Below are positions 11,346 to 23,145 of a stretch of DNA of 64,000 nt, piece after piece. Source of the stretch: Eunapius fragilis (lineage: Eukaryota; Porifera; Demospongiae; Spongillida; Spongillidae). The notes beneath the pieces were generated by a model, which searched no databases, was not told the DNA's origin, and was given only the letters and a program-made list of their open reading frames with translations. Each line of letters starts with the position of its first letter. Within the stretch, counting starts at the first letter, position 1. The translations under genes and the position numbers were made by a program. Where the stretch lies: NCBI GenBank assembly GCA_963681505.1, contig OY811990.1:5634708-5698707 (forward strand). The letters are read 5' to 3'.

Positions 11346-11564
11346 TCACTATTACATCACAGAATACTTCAATACAGTCTTAGCACCACAGTAGGCTACA
11401 TACAGACTACCACTTATAGTATCCAGAGCAACACCACGGGGTCCATTGAGATTGCCAACTGTGTGGATCTTGTTTCCCTGAGGATCAAAGATGGAGAGAC
11501 AATTGCTGTATATAAAGTGTATAGTGTAAAAGTGGAGACCAAGAGCTCAGAGGGTATAGCTTAA
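11346..11564 (-). pseudogene. TRIM-NHL chips: NHL end (minus) fused to filamin piece (plus)
   Basis: 11350-11505 on the minus strand encodes the last NHL repeat (GAKTVLKYSV type). At about 11513 it switches to plus-strand filamin-domain sequence (VYSVKVETKSSEG). The two pieces are in opposite orientation, so this is rearrangement debris. Confidence 0.7.
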
Positions 11565-11665
11565 AAACCATGCTGGGTTTGTCGAACAAAAACATGTTGA
11601 GCTCATATTTATTCATTGCTTCAACATGGTTTTTGTTCAATAAACCCAGTATGGTTTTTAGGCCA
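11545..11665. repeat. Imperfect inverted repeat
   Basis: AAAAACCATGCTGGGTTTGT at about 11561 is inverted as ACCCAGTATGGTTTTT at about 11645, with inner arms ACATGTTGA and TCAACATGG. Related strings (GGATGGTTTTTG) recur to 11760. Confidence 0.55.
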
Positions 11666-12819
11666 TTCCCACCCTGGAGGCCAAATCCCAGGATGGTTTT
11701 TGCGATATTCCCATGCTAGACGCTCAATTCCAGGATGGCTTTTTGTTAAAAACCACCCTAAAAACCTAAGGCTAGGATTTTAAAACTTTTTCCTGTGGTA
11801 TCTGGTGCGTTCGTCGTTAGTAGTGGAGAATTCAACAGCAACATCAGTTGCGTTAGTGTCTAAAGCCCCCCCCCCCCCCCCCCCCCCCCTCCCCCTACGG
11901 CCGCCCCTGTTCTGAAAGTAAGTTATTCATGTCATTATTGTAATTCTCCGTACATGTATGTATTGCGGAAATCTCTCTAAAAAAATTTTCTTTATGTGAA
12001 TTTGGTTCACTTGAATTTATTTTGATTCATATGCACAGGAATTAAAATCTGACAATGCACATTTGTTACATATGTGTTAGCCAATATATTTTTTGGTTTC
12101 AATACAGTCTTTCATATACAGTAAAAAAATCACCAATAGTTTTAGCTTTCTCTTTCTAAATTGTTCCGAATCGTGTGTATAAGAAGAATGGCCGTTCCCC
12201 ATCGTAGGAACGCTATCGCTAAGGCAACGGAGCCATTTTCAATGAGTGGCATTGACATAAGGTGTTTGTTGTTGAAAGCGAAAACGGTCTTTTCAGAACC
12301 AAATCACTCCTGTCATGCGGAGAAAGGCTAGCCAAGCAGCAAAGGCTGCATGGAACCCGCTTTGTGTAAAGAAATATCCTAGGGAAGACCCTCGAACTGC
12401 AGTATAGCAAGTTTATTTTCCGATATATGTTTACTTCTTTTCGTGCAACCAAAAGAAATCTAGAGGTACGGTGATGTAACCATCCGCAGCTTTTATTTCC
12501 ATCGGCAGTTTGAATGTAAATATCTTCCATCTGGCACATTTGCATTTTGTTCTCGGTACGTTATTACAAATAGACAATTGATATTATAATATCTTAGTAC
12601 TGTTACCGTTGTTTTTTTTTTTTACACGTACTGGTTTTGCAGTCAAGGATAAGTCACGTGTTGTGTTGATTACCTGCTGATTGAAAGAAACCAAAGAAAA
12701 GGTGAGATCCACGCCCGGCCGTCCTGAAACTGCTTGCATGGTTAGACAGCTTATCAATAATCTATGCAATGTGTGGTCATTTTAAAAGACACTGGTGCAA
12801 TGGCTGAACAAACAACATC
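11666..12819. other. Unassigned AT-rich region; 5' flank of the candidate short gene
   Basis: A poly-C run lies at about 11865-11890. A 108-codon minus-strand frame (12545-12219) has no recognisable domain and is not called. The last 200 bases may contain the promoter of the gene starting at 12820; no defined site is seen. Confidence 0.45.
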
Positions 12820-14211
12820 ATGGCGACCATACTCAATGACAATGACGTAAGATAGTAATTTTCTAAAATCTAATTTAACAAGGCTGTAATAATGATATTG
12901 CTGGTCCTGGTCGAACTCCTGTTACCATCCTTATATAGATGCTAACCTGATTTATGTCGTGGGACATGTTAAACTAAGCCAGCATCCACGTTTCACTCAC
13001 CCTTTTAAAACATTTCTTTTCCATTGACCACAATATTCCTGTATCAACAGGCACTGATTGCAGGAGAACCTCAGCTCTGCAGAGGGTTCCAGTTGCACGT
13101 GGGGGGTGGGGGGGGGGGGGGAGGGAGGTACTGGTACAAAACATCCCTTTTATCCCCTACTGTTAATTGAACTTTTGTTCTTCACAATAAAGTGGCCTGC
13201 CATTTTGAGTTCAAACTGGTAACAGGATTTTGTGCTGCCAAACCTATATTTCAACCACTAAAGTATTAGCTGACCATCCTCATCTTGAATCTAACCTATA
13301 ATTTTTTAACAACAATAAACCGAGTGTGGTTTATATTTTCAGAATTCGGCCGTCCTTAATAAAGAAGCAATGCTGGAGATAAAAACTATGTCATCATCAA
13401 AGAGTGCAAGACCTTCACTGATAAAAGATTATGGAGTTGATCTAGTAAGGTGCACATGATGAATGTAACTTTGCACATTTTTCATTTGAATTGGCAGTGC
13501 ATACTAACAGCATACGTGCACATACTACATACAATATAATTATCACCTCATCAGAGGGGTGAGATGGCCAAGAGATGTTGTGTTAATGATTTAATCTACA
13601 GCTGTTTATCTTACTTCATCATCCCTTCTCTCCCACTCCATCCCTCTCCCTTCTCCATACTCTCCAGAGTGCATGTACTGACACACTCACCTACAGAACA
13701 CCAGCAGCCATTCAGGATAAGATGGACCAGTTCATTGGCACAGGTAGAAGGGTATTTGGCCTTGCTTGGGACCCTAGTGAGGTGGGTGTGGTTAACTCTA
13801 GTGAGGTGGATGAGGTTACCACTAGTGAGGTGGGTGTGGTTTACTCTAGGAGGTGGGTGTGGTTACATTTATCGTGATGGTGTGTGATCATCTTCGCATG
13901 ACTTTGTGACAAGGGCTCATGGATCTATTTCACCTTTTATTCTTGTTTGCTAACTATTCTATTTTATACACGGTGTCTGAGTGTTAAAAATAAGCTGTGC
14001 TGTATATATCTTGGAGAGAGTCATGGCAAAGAGGAGTGTGGTTGTGTGATACGTGTGGTGTATGTGTAATGTGTGGGTATGTGATGTTTAATGTACTGTG
14101 ATGTGGGTTTGATATAGTGCATCACATCACAATATGTGTGCATGCGCACATTGGACCACGTGTGAATGGTAATAACTTCTCTTCTAATTAGAAGGAAAGC
14201 ACTACAAGTAA
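12820..14211 (+). CDS. Candidate four-exon short gene, unknown function (74 aa)
   Basis: Four exons fit together in phase: 12820-12846 (MATILNDND, donor gtaag), 13343-13444 (NSAVLNKEAMLEIKTMSSSK..., acceptor ttttcag, donor gtaagg), 13668-13743 (SACTDTLTYRTPAAIQDKMD..., acceptor ctctccag, donor gtagaag) and 14192-14211 (GKHYK then TAA, acceptor taattag). Total 225 bases, 74 residues. Phases 0, 0 and 1 agree and every exon is open. I do not recognise a family. No signal peptide or membrane segment; the middle is basic/serine-rich and the end amphipathic. If the third donor is not used, the frame runs on to a TGA near 13880 through a minisatellite. It is the only gene-like unit in the 8-kb insertion not related to the duplicated cassette. 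Confidence 0.4.
13775..13866 (+). repeat. Short tandem repeat (gaggtgggtgtggtt)
   Basis: About four imperfect copies of a 24-base unit containing TAGTGAGGTGGGTGTGGTT, just after the third exon of the candidate gene. Confidence 0.7.
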
Positions 14212-14402
14212 AGAAACGTCCCTATCCTTGTGAAGCCACTGTGTAAGGATGGCCTGGTAAGTACACCACATCAGTTATCTCATCAGTTACCTCATCACAA
14301 ATCATTTGTGCCCTAAACTTGCACATCGCTTATTTGTGTATTTATTTTTGATTACTTCCAAAATTGCACCTCTTTTTATGGCATGTGATATCCCATAAAG
14401 CA

Positions 14403-14705
14403 TGGCTCTTTCCCTAAATGGGCTCTTTCCCTAAATGGGAGGGGGTAGGGGATGGTCAGATTGGCATAGTGGTTACACCAATGTAATCACAGTGCAAGGT
14501 TAGTGGTTCAAATCATACCGAGGTACAAATTTCAACACCGTTTACGAAAATGCAAGGTAGCAAATAGCCCAAACCAGGCAGTCCAGTGATATGCATATAA
14601 GATACCCAATTTACTGCACTGGGTATAAGGAATTGAACAAATATTTTATTGCATTTTTAAGCACATTTGTAATTTTTTTTTTGCCCCCCCCCCCCCCCCC
14701 CCCCA
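14403..14705 (+). mobile_element. tRNA-derived SINE-like element
   Basis: A box-like TGGCATAGTGG at 14462-14472 and B box-like GGTTCAAATCA at 14505-14515 are spaced as in a tRNA gene with an internal RNA polymerase III promoter. There is no full cloverleaf, so this is a SINE head rather than a tRNA gene. The 3' part is non-tRNA sequence with a T-rich and poly-C end (14673-14705). The string GGCTCTTTCCCTAAATGGG is doubled just upstream (14403-14440). Confidence 0.6.
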
Positions 14706-14789
14706 CCCCCCTGCTTCATACTAAAACCTAGCAAAACATTCCATGCATTTATTCACTTGATATACCATACTTTTACCATGAATGGAAGG

Positions 14790-14885
14790 GTAGGGTATGA
14801 TTGAACTGGCATAGTGGTGATTGCTCATATCACTATGTAGTGCAATACAAACCAAAAACCCATAACCATAATCCCTAAGCAATGT
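14790..14885 (+). mobile_element. Degenerate SINE head
   Basis: A second CTGGCATAGTGGTGATT string (about 14805) lies in a similar context (ggtagggtatgatt) but lacks a clear B box. Probably a decayed copy of the element at 14.4 kb. Confidence 0.4.
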
Positions 14886-15324
14886 CAATTGCAATTGGGT
14901 ACCAAAACATAAGTAACACAAGAATGTTTTTGGACACCATGAGCATGCAGTACAATGAATAGGGCATAGGCACATTAGCTCGTACACATAGAACCTCTGA
15001 TTGTGAGTGTCATTGTGAGAATGTGTTGTGAGAATGTGGTTGCACAGGCACAAATTCTTTGCAGGAGTGAAAATACATTGTACAATGAATTGCAATACAG
15101 CAAGACGGGATGATCTTTTTGTCATGAAGTCGGGTGCTCGACTGGACATTTGAAGCATAGATTCTTGATGACATTATATGCATATGATATTTTCAGCTAT
15201 GAAAGTTAATAACTTGATTATTTTAACTGGTTGTACTGCAGCTACCCCCAGCTGTGGGAAGGCCATTGGGGCTAACAGGTTTCATATGCCTTCATGTAGT
15301 TTGTGTATGAGTGTCACACTAGTG

Positions 15325-15600
15325 GTAAGCCGCACTTTAGAAGCTATGGCCAAATGATGTTTCTGTTCACAGCATCATAAGCCTTCTTAGTTTCAAAGAA
15401 GCAGATGTGTAGAGGGCACTGCTGCTCACCAACTTTCTCCTGTATTCATCTTGTGACAAAAACTGTGTCATTATGTAGATGTACATCAACACTTCTTCCT
15501 AGCATCTTGCATACTGTGTTCTCAGATAGTTGTTGAAGCTTAACAATCTTCGCTGTCATCTGAGTTAGTGTATACTTGTGATGACTATGATAAGATGGGA
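15325..15600 (-). pseudogene. Reverse-transcriptase (LINE-like) remnant
   Basis: On the minus strand the sequence reads, with stops and frameshifts, GEQQCPLHICFFETKKAYDA followed by VNRNIIW. This fits the conserved reverse-transcriptase motif (F.D..KA.D.V.R..LW). It is too decayed for activity. Confidence 0.55.
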
Positions 15601-15623
15601 AAGGGATTAAACCAGCAAATATA

Positions 15624-15825
15624 TTTAGGTGTGGTGCTCTTGGGTGCTGGTGCTCTCAGGTGTGGTGCTCACGGGTGATGGTGCTGTGGTGCTCTTGGGT
15701 GCTGGTGCTCTCAGGTGTGGTGCGCCCAGGTGTGGTGCTCACGGGTGATGGTGCTTCCAGATGTGGTGCTCTTGGGAGCTGGTGCTCTCAGGTGTGGTGC
15801 TTGTGGGTGCTGGTGCTCTTGGGAG
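15624..15825 (+). repeat. Minisatellite (ggtgctctt/cgggtgctggt)
   Basis: Imperfect tandem units built from GGTGCTCTTGGGTGCT and GGTGCTCTCAGGTGTG over about 200 bases. Confidence 0.85.
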
Positions 15826-15904
15826 ATAAAGCGACTCAAGAGTCATTCTCCTGCCATACAATATTTTGATAATGGCACCTCACTTCACAGTATGGGTACA
15901 GGGT

Positions 15905-16162
15905 ACATTAGAAGGTATGGTGGGAAGGTGAGGTGTGATGAGGGTGGTAGGAAGGTAAGGTGTGATGACGGTGGTGGGAAGGTGAGGAGTGATGTGCATT
16001 GTGGGAAGGTGAGGAGTGATGTGCATGGTGGGAAGGTGAGGAGTGATGAGGGTGGTGGGAAGGTTAGGGTGATGAGGGTGGTGGGCAGGTGAGGTATGAG
16101 GGTGGTGGGAAGGTGATGTGTGATGAGGATGGTGGGAAGGTGAGGAGTGATGAGGGTCAGTA
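15905..16162 (+). repeat. 24-bp minisatellite (ggtgggaaggtgaggtgtgatgag)
   Basis: About ten imperfect copies of GGTGGGAAGGTGAGG plus AGTGATGAG. Frames through it give low-complexity peptides and are not genes. Confidence 0.85.
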
Positions 16163-16474
16163 ATGGTATCCAAAAATACCGAAAATCTCGTTTTTGCTTA
16201 AAAACTGTCCATAAGATTTTCAAGACAAGTTTTTAAATGTATTTGCCTCATTACTGGAGCTATTTCATCTGTGTAAGCAAACAACTCGCTGAAGTAACCA
16301 TAGTTTACGTAACAGCTGTAATTGGTAAGATCTCATCGGTAAGCCCTTTCCTTTGTTCCTTCTGGGGCGTTTTTATGTAAACGGTCAAATGTTTTCAATG
16401 AGCTGCTAATTGTGAAATAGTGTTTATAGTTATAATTCAACTCACTGAATTTTTTGTTAAAACGAGTTGGGCTA

Positions 16475-16706
16475 CATGAGGGGGTTAGCCAATGATACAT
16501 GAGGGGGCTAGCCAATGATACATGAGGGGGCTAGTCAATGATACATGAGGGGGCTAGCCAATGATACATGAGGGGGGCTAGCCAATGATACATGAGGGGG
16601 GCTAGCCAATGATATATGAGGGGGCTAGCCAATGATACATGAGGGGGCTAGTCAATGATACATGAGGGGGCTAGCCAATGATACATGAGGGGGGCTAGCC
16701 AATGAT
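16475..16706 (+). repeat. 23-bp minisatellite (catgagggggctagccaatga)
   Basis: About ten copies of ATACATGAGGGGGCTAGCCA plus ATG; variants differ by G-run length and GCC/GTC. The same unit forms a second array at 45.16-45.41 kb. The array ends right at the boundary of the 8-kb insertion. Confidence 0.95.
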
Positions 16707-16708
16707 TC

Positions 16709-16925
16709 AAGTTTATATTTGTATGACAGCTAACTATGATGAAAATGAAAGTGAGATCTTTTGTATGATTACTTTGAGGTGATGTACGTACATAGCAGCC
16801 GCTGCCGCTACACTATACAATTCTTCGTTACTTCAGTTCTCAGTCTCGTGCCAAAGGACCACGCCATCTCGTAAGCCCGGCACATATGGGCGTGGCGCAT
16901 TACCATATTCGAATATCGCGTCACG
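16709..16925 (+). promoter_or_regulatory. Likely TRIM promoter region, copy B
   Basis: Homologous to 1008-1235 and the other TRIM 5' flanks, with the CCACGCC / GGGCGTGG pair and the TATCGCGTCACG string just before the ATG. Role inferred from conservation. Confidence 0.4.
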
Positions 16926-19152
16926 ATGTTGAGATCGTCCGAACAAGACGACGTACGTAGCAGGTAAGCTCAAACACCCATTCATAGATATGTACTATAA
17001 TTTGCTATACGAATGGTCCCCCTAGTTATGGGCACAGCATAGGCGTCCGCTCATTTATTTCCGTCCCAACTCTGCTAGATGTTATGTGGTCTACTATTTG
17101 CTGCTGCACAAGAACTATTGCCTTGTGGTATTATTAAGGCTTCAAAGCCATCGCGCACGAAGTCACTTTCAAAAATGTTTTCTGAACTTCAAATGATCAA
17201 ATAGGCTAATCTGTATTTATCGTTTCCAATGCTATAATCAAGCTTGGCAAAGATCAAACAATACCTCGTCAGTGGTATATGACGTGTGTATGATATTCTC
17301 CTTCTTCCTATGGTATCAATTCATGTTCTTTCCCCCCACAGATCTGACCTCTTCCCTCCACACACCATATGTCAGCTGTGCTCTAAGCCCTACACAGACC
17401 CTAGGATCCTTCCATGTCTACACTCTTTCTGTGGGCAGTGTCTGCATATGGAGATAGAGAGGTCTGGGGACAAGCAGAAGATGGAGTGTCCTACCTGTCA
17501 GAGAAGTATCGCCATACCAGAGGGTGGAGTCAATGCTATACCTCAGAACCTCCATCTTGGCTTTGAGGTGGAGGTGGCTGGGTACATGTCCAAGATTGGC
17601 AGTGGTGGTGAAAACTCATGTGATGCTTGTATTGATGGGGACAAGGGGCCTGCAGTGGTGTTCTGTTGTACATGTCGTCAGTTCCTCTGTACCTTCTGTC
17701 ATGAGTACCACAGACGCAATAAGATACTACGCCATCACCAGATGGTTGGACTAGACCAGGAGTCTGTCAGACTACTTCCATCCATCATGACACCAACTGA
17801 ACATCTCTGCTCACAACCTCATCATGACAAAGCAAAGTCAAAATTCTACTGTGAGACCTGCCAGTGACTGGTCTGCGGAGACTGCAGCTTAGTCAATCAC
17901 AAGGACCACAGGATTGCTGAGGTGTGCAATATTGCAAAGGTCCACAGAGATGGAATGAGAGAGGCACTTGTGTGTGCACAGGAAATGGCCTCAAAGCTGA
18001 CCAGTGCCATTGGTGCCAATGACAAGATGGCAGAACAGGTTGAGACTTCCAGAGAGAATGCCACACTGCTCATAAACCAAGCCTTTGAACAGCTCCACCA
18101 AGCCATAGAGGAAAGGAAGAAGACACTGTTGTCAGAGATGGAGGCCATTTCACTTTCCAAGACAACAGCTCTGTTCCTCCAGAAGGAACAGTTAGTGAAG
18201 ATACAAGATGAGATTGGTCGCTACACTGAGATGACCTCCCACATCCTCCAGACCCACACTGACCATGAGGTGGTAGCTCTTGGAGATCTGCTACCCACTG
18301 AACTAAAGGCCACCCTGAAAAAGGTTGGGGGAGTCTCCCTCACTCCCAGTCAGTCCAGTGACATACATGTGACCCTACGAACTGATTCTCTGATGAAGGA
18401 ACTCTCCATATTTGGTCATGTAATGGCCTCATCTCCATCTCCATCACAAAGCACATGGTCTTCTAAGTCAGCAGCCACTAAGTACAAGAAGTATAGTGTA
18501 AAAGTGGAGACCAAGAGCTCAGCGGGAGAGAGGTACCCATATGGTGGTCTTCAGGTGAAGGCTGAGCTGAGGCCCAAGTCACATAATGGAGCAGTTGTCC
18601 CAGGAAAGGTGGAGGACCATGGAGATGGTACCTACACCATCACCCTCACCCCTCAGGTTGCTGGTCCTCACCAGCTCCTCATCACAATGGATGGTGAACA
18701 TGTACAGGGCAGTCCTACGGTGGCCCGGTAGGTCGCGGGTACGAGCAGCGGTTTGAGAGCAAAAATGAGTACGAGCAACGGTCTGAGAGCAAAATTGCGT
18801 ACGGTCCGAGAGCAAAATTGCGTACGGTCCGAGAGCAAAATTGCGTACGGTCCGAGAGCAAAATTGCGTACGGTCTGAGAGCAAAATTGCGTACGGTCTG
18901 AGAGCAAAATTGCGTATGGTCCGAGAGCAAAAACGCGCAGGAGCTGAGAGCAAAAATGCGTACGAGCTGAGAGCAGTTGTTTACATTGGATTTAGGCATT
19001 ACGCCATTTGTTTTTTTTTTCTTTAAAAAAATGGCTTCCAGATGCATAGCTAGCGTCACCCGTTTGTAACTTTTCCAAGGGCTGTTAACATCCTGAGGCA
19101 GCGCAAGGCAGCTATTCTCGATCCCTGATTGCGCACCGGTGTGTAACTGTTT

Positions 19153-19392
<240 letters not shown>

Positions 19393-20450
19393 TTTGTCTG
19401 CATCATGCATGTCTATGTTCTGGGCGTTAAAGAAGGGAAATTTACTTTTAAATCATGCATACTTTCATTTATTGTTTTGTCCCACTATTAATTGGGCCAA
19501 GGATCTTGTAACACTCAAGATTGAGATACTAGTAATCGGCTTCAACTGCCCAGAACTCTCTAAGTTGCTGACATGTTGTCCCTCTCTCTCTCATTGCGTT
19601 GTTGCAGCTTTGATTGCCTCCCTGTCATTCTCAGGCTTGGGCAGTGCTGTTAACAGTAGGCGACGGCAGTGTTCAACACCAAGGTCTCCCTCTCCAATGC
19701 CATCTCTGCTCTGGACCCTCCCATTTCCCAGAGGGTCAAATGATAATGATATAAGCTTAACATTTCCACATCTTGTTGGAGTCTTCCTCCCCAGCCAACA
19801 GAGCTTACTTTCTGTCAGTAGCAGTTAGCTCCTCATGCTTCCTCTTGGCTACCGGTGGTCGCTTCCCCTGGTTTGGGTTTGTACCTGGATTCCAATGAGT
19901 ACCAGATGGCCATTGGTGGTGGCTTGAGTTGGATATCTATGTGCCAATACTGCTCTCAACCCTTTTGGTCACCAGAAGGGGAAGGGACCACCGGTAGCCA
20001 AGAGGAAGCATGAGGAGCTAACTGCTACTGACAGAAGGTAAGTTCTGTTGGAGACTCCAACAAGATGTGGAAATGTTGAGCTTATATCATTATCATTCCT
20101 GACAAGACCCTCTGGGGAATGGGAGAGTCCAGAGCAGAGATGGCATTGGAGAGGGAGACCTTGGTGTTGAACATTGCCGTCGCCTACTGTTAACAGCACT
20201 GCCCAAGCCTGAGAATGACAGGGAGGCAATCCAAGCTGCAACAACGCAATGAGAGAGAGAGGGACAACATGTCAGCAACTTAGAGAGTTCTGGGCGGTTG
20301 AAGCCGATTACTAGTATCTCAATCTTGAGTGTTACAAGATCCTTGGCCCAATTAATAGTGGGGCAAAACAATAAATGAAAGTATGCATGATTTAAAAGTA
20401 AATTTCCCTTCTTTAACGCCCAGAACATACACATGCATGATGCAGACAAA

Positions 20451-20880
<430 letters not shown>

Positions 20881-22139
20881 ACCAAACAGTTACACACCGG
20901 TGCGCAATCAGGGATCGAGAATAGCTGCCTTGCGCTGCCTCAGGATGTTAACAGCCCTTGGAAAAGTTACAAACGGGTGACCTAGCGATGCATCTGGAAG
21001 CCATTTTTTTAAAGAAAAAAAACAAATGGCGTAATGCCTAAATCCAATGTAAACAACTGCTCTCAGCTCGTACGCATTTTTGCTCTCAGCTCCTGCGCGT
21101 TTTTGCTCTCGGACCATACGCAATTTTGCTCTCAGACCGTACGCAATTTTGCTCTCAGACCGTACGCAATTTTGCTCTCGGACCATACGCAATTTTGCTC
21201 TCGGACCGTACGCAATTTTGCTCTCGGACCGTACGCAATTTTGCTCTCAGACCGTTGCTCGTACTCATTTTTGCTCTCAAACCGCTGCTCGTACCCGCGA
21301 CCTACCGGGCCACCGTAGCAGTCCTCATGACCATGATGTGAGGCCTAGCTACAGCACCTTATGTAACCCCCAGCAAGTTATCAGTTGTAGTGGTGGTCCA
21401 GTGGGTATTGCCATCCATGACAGTGGAGACATGTATGTAAGCTGTGTTGATAACAGTATTCATGTGTTTGACCAAGGTGGTCATGAGGAGAGAACCATAG
21501 GTAGTGGTGGGAGTGGTGATGGTCAGTTCAGTTCTCCATTTGGTGTATCCATCAAGGGAGATGTGATGTATGTTGCTGACACTGCCAATCATTGCATTCA
21601 GAAGCTGACAACAGGAGGACAGTTCCTACAAAAGTTAGGCCAATGGATCAGGTCAGGGACAGTTTAACAACCCAAGATCAGTTATTGTTGACCACAGAGA
21701 TAGGATGATTGTTGCTGATAATGGTAACCACAGGGTGGTGATATTGGATCAAAATGGCAGCTGGCTAATGACCATAAATGGTAATGTCTCTGGTGCTCAG
21801 GGTTGTAAGTCTCCATGGGGTCTTGCCTTGGACCCTCAAGGGAACATCCATGTTGCAGCCCATGGTTCTAACACCATCAAAGTCTTTACATCAGAGGGGA
21901 CCTATGTCAGATCATATGGAGATGTAAAGGCTCCAATTGGAATAGCAATTGATGAAGAAGGTTACAGCCTTGTCTGTGAGTACAGTGGCAATTGTCTCTC
22001 CATCTTTGATCCTCAGGGAAACAAGATCCACACAGTTGGCAATCTCCCTAATCCCTGTGGTGTTGCTCTGGATCCTATAAGTGATAGTCTGTATGTAGCC
22101 AACAGTGGTGCTAAGACTGTATTGGAGTATTCTATGTAG

Positions 22140-22375
22140 TGGTGATGTAATAATGATGTCATGTTTAATGTATGGAAGTGAGGCTTAGTAAGACTGTGGG
22201 AATGAGATTGGTAACTAAGTGTAGCTATGGTAACAGTGGAAGGTTTTCTACATCACGAATGGCCGGCCAAGTCCCCAGACCTAATGGCCCCCCTGAAATG
22301 GGGGGCAGAGTTGGGATGGCCCAACTGCTCCCTACAGCAGCAGTGGGTGTGGCCTACCTCACACATTGCTATGGC
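22140..22375. other. TRIM 3' flank and dispersed motif
   Basis: No gene. Contains the TRIM 3' flank shared with the other copies and, in reverse orientation at about 22232-22285, the dispersed roughly 75-base motif (ttttctacatcacgaatggc). Confidence 0.55.
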
Positions 22376-22379
22376 AACT

Positions 22380-22765
22380 TTATTTGTGATTATTAGTAGA
22401 TCTGGACCCATCAGATGCCAGTCTAATGGTCTTTGGTATCCTATATTCCCTTCCACGGTACATGTCTGGTGCTACAGATCTCTCTGGTCTGATGGATCGT
22501 CTACAAATGACTGTCTTCAGAGCACCAAAACTTGCAATCATCATCCTTCTTCCTAGGGGCTCCCTGGGGACATAGGTGTCCTTCCATCTCTGGACAACAC
22601 AAAGTGCTTCTTTCCTCTGGTTCTTGAGCTTGTACTGGTGATAACAGAAGAACACCACCACCAGGATGATGGCAATGACCACCACACAGAAGATGGCTAG
22701 GAGGATCCTATGGGTGAGGTTATGGATCAGGTCATGGGTCTGGTTTTGATGCCAATAATATATCC
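22380..22765 (-). CDS. Surface-protein membrane helix and cytoplasmic tail, fragment
   Basis: Minus-strand frame reading NQTHDLIHNLTHRILLAIF, a membrane helix (VVVIAIILVVVFFCYH), a positively charged stop-transfer stretch (QYKLKNQRKEALCVVQRWK) and a tail (RRSIRPERSVAPDMYRGREY). This orders the gene: ectodomain outside, one helix, tail of about 80 residues inside. Directly upstream in the same frame lies the 12-bp repeat encoding VQRW units, where other copies read MVQYYHH. It is unlinked to an intact ectodomain in this window. Confidence 0.6.
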
Positions 22766-22874
22766 ACCTCTGGACCCACCTCTGGACCCACCTCTGGACC
22801 CACCTCTGGACCCACCTCTGGACCCACCTCTGGACCCACCTCTGGACCCACCTCTGGACCCACCTCTAGACCCA
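22766..22874 (-). repeat. 12-bp minisatellite (ggtccagaggtg), about nine copies
   Basis: Near-identical GGTCCAGAGGTG units, read on the minus strand; the same unit forms an array at 30.1-30.37 kb. Twelve bases keep frame, so in the membrane-helix frame each unit adds Val-Gln-Arg-Trp. Confidence 0.95.
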
Positions 22875-23145
22875 CCTCCGCTGTTACAGCTGGCAGTGAT
22901 TATGTTCACTGATCCTATAATCTCACTATATCCCTGTGGTGTTGCTCTGGTAGATCGTATAGTCTGTATGTAATGGTGATGTAATGATGATGTCATGTAA
23001 GAGTATGGGAGTGAAGTGATTATGGGTATGTGGCAATCATCATAAATGATCATGTTGCCATGGGAGATGGTTCTATACACCAGGACGTGGTATACAGGTC
23101 CAATGCCGCCTGGTGTTCATTCTCTTTGGTATGGTTCCCATGAAG

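Larger units (their letters stand above)
8649..16708. mobile_element. 8-kb insertion between RacGAP and TRIM copies
   Basis: Elsewhere RacGAP is followed within about 400 bases by the TRIM first exon. Here homology to that spacer stops at 8648 and resumes at 16709, and the nine bases AAGTTTATA occur at both edges (8640-8648 and 16709-16717), as expected for a target-site duplication. No matching terminal inverted repeats are seen at the edges, so it may be a composite or a repair insertion rather than one transposon. Contents are listed separately. Confidence 0.5.

Noticed and set aside
12219..12545. 108-codon minus-strand frame
   Set aside because: No recognisable motif, no splice or conservation support; length is within chance expectation.
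14455..14525. Functional tRNA gene
   Set aside because: A and B boxes are present but the acceptor stem and cloverleaf do not pair; a SINE head fits better.
14721..15158. 145-codon minus-strand frame
   Set aside because: Overlaps the decayed SINE head and shows no domain; composition looks non-coding.
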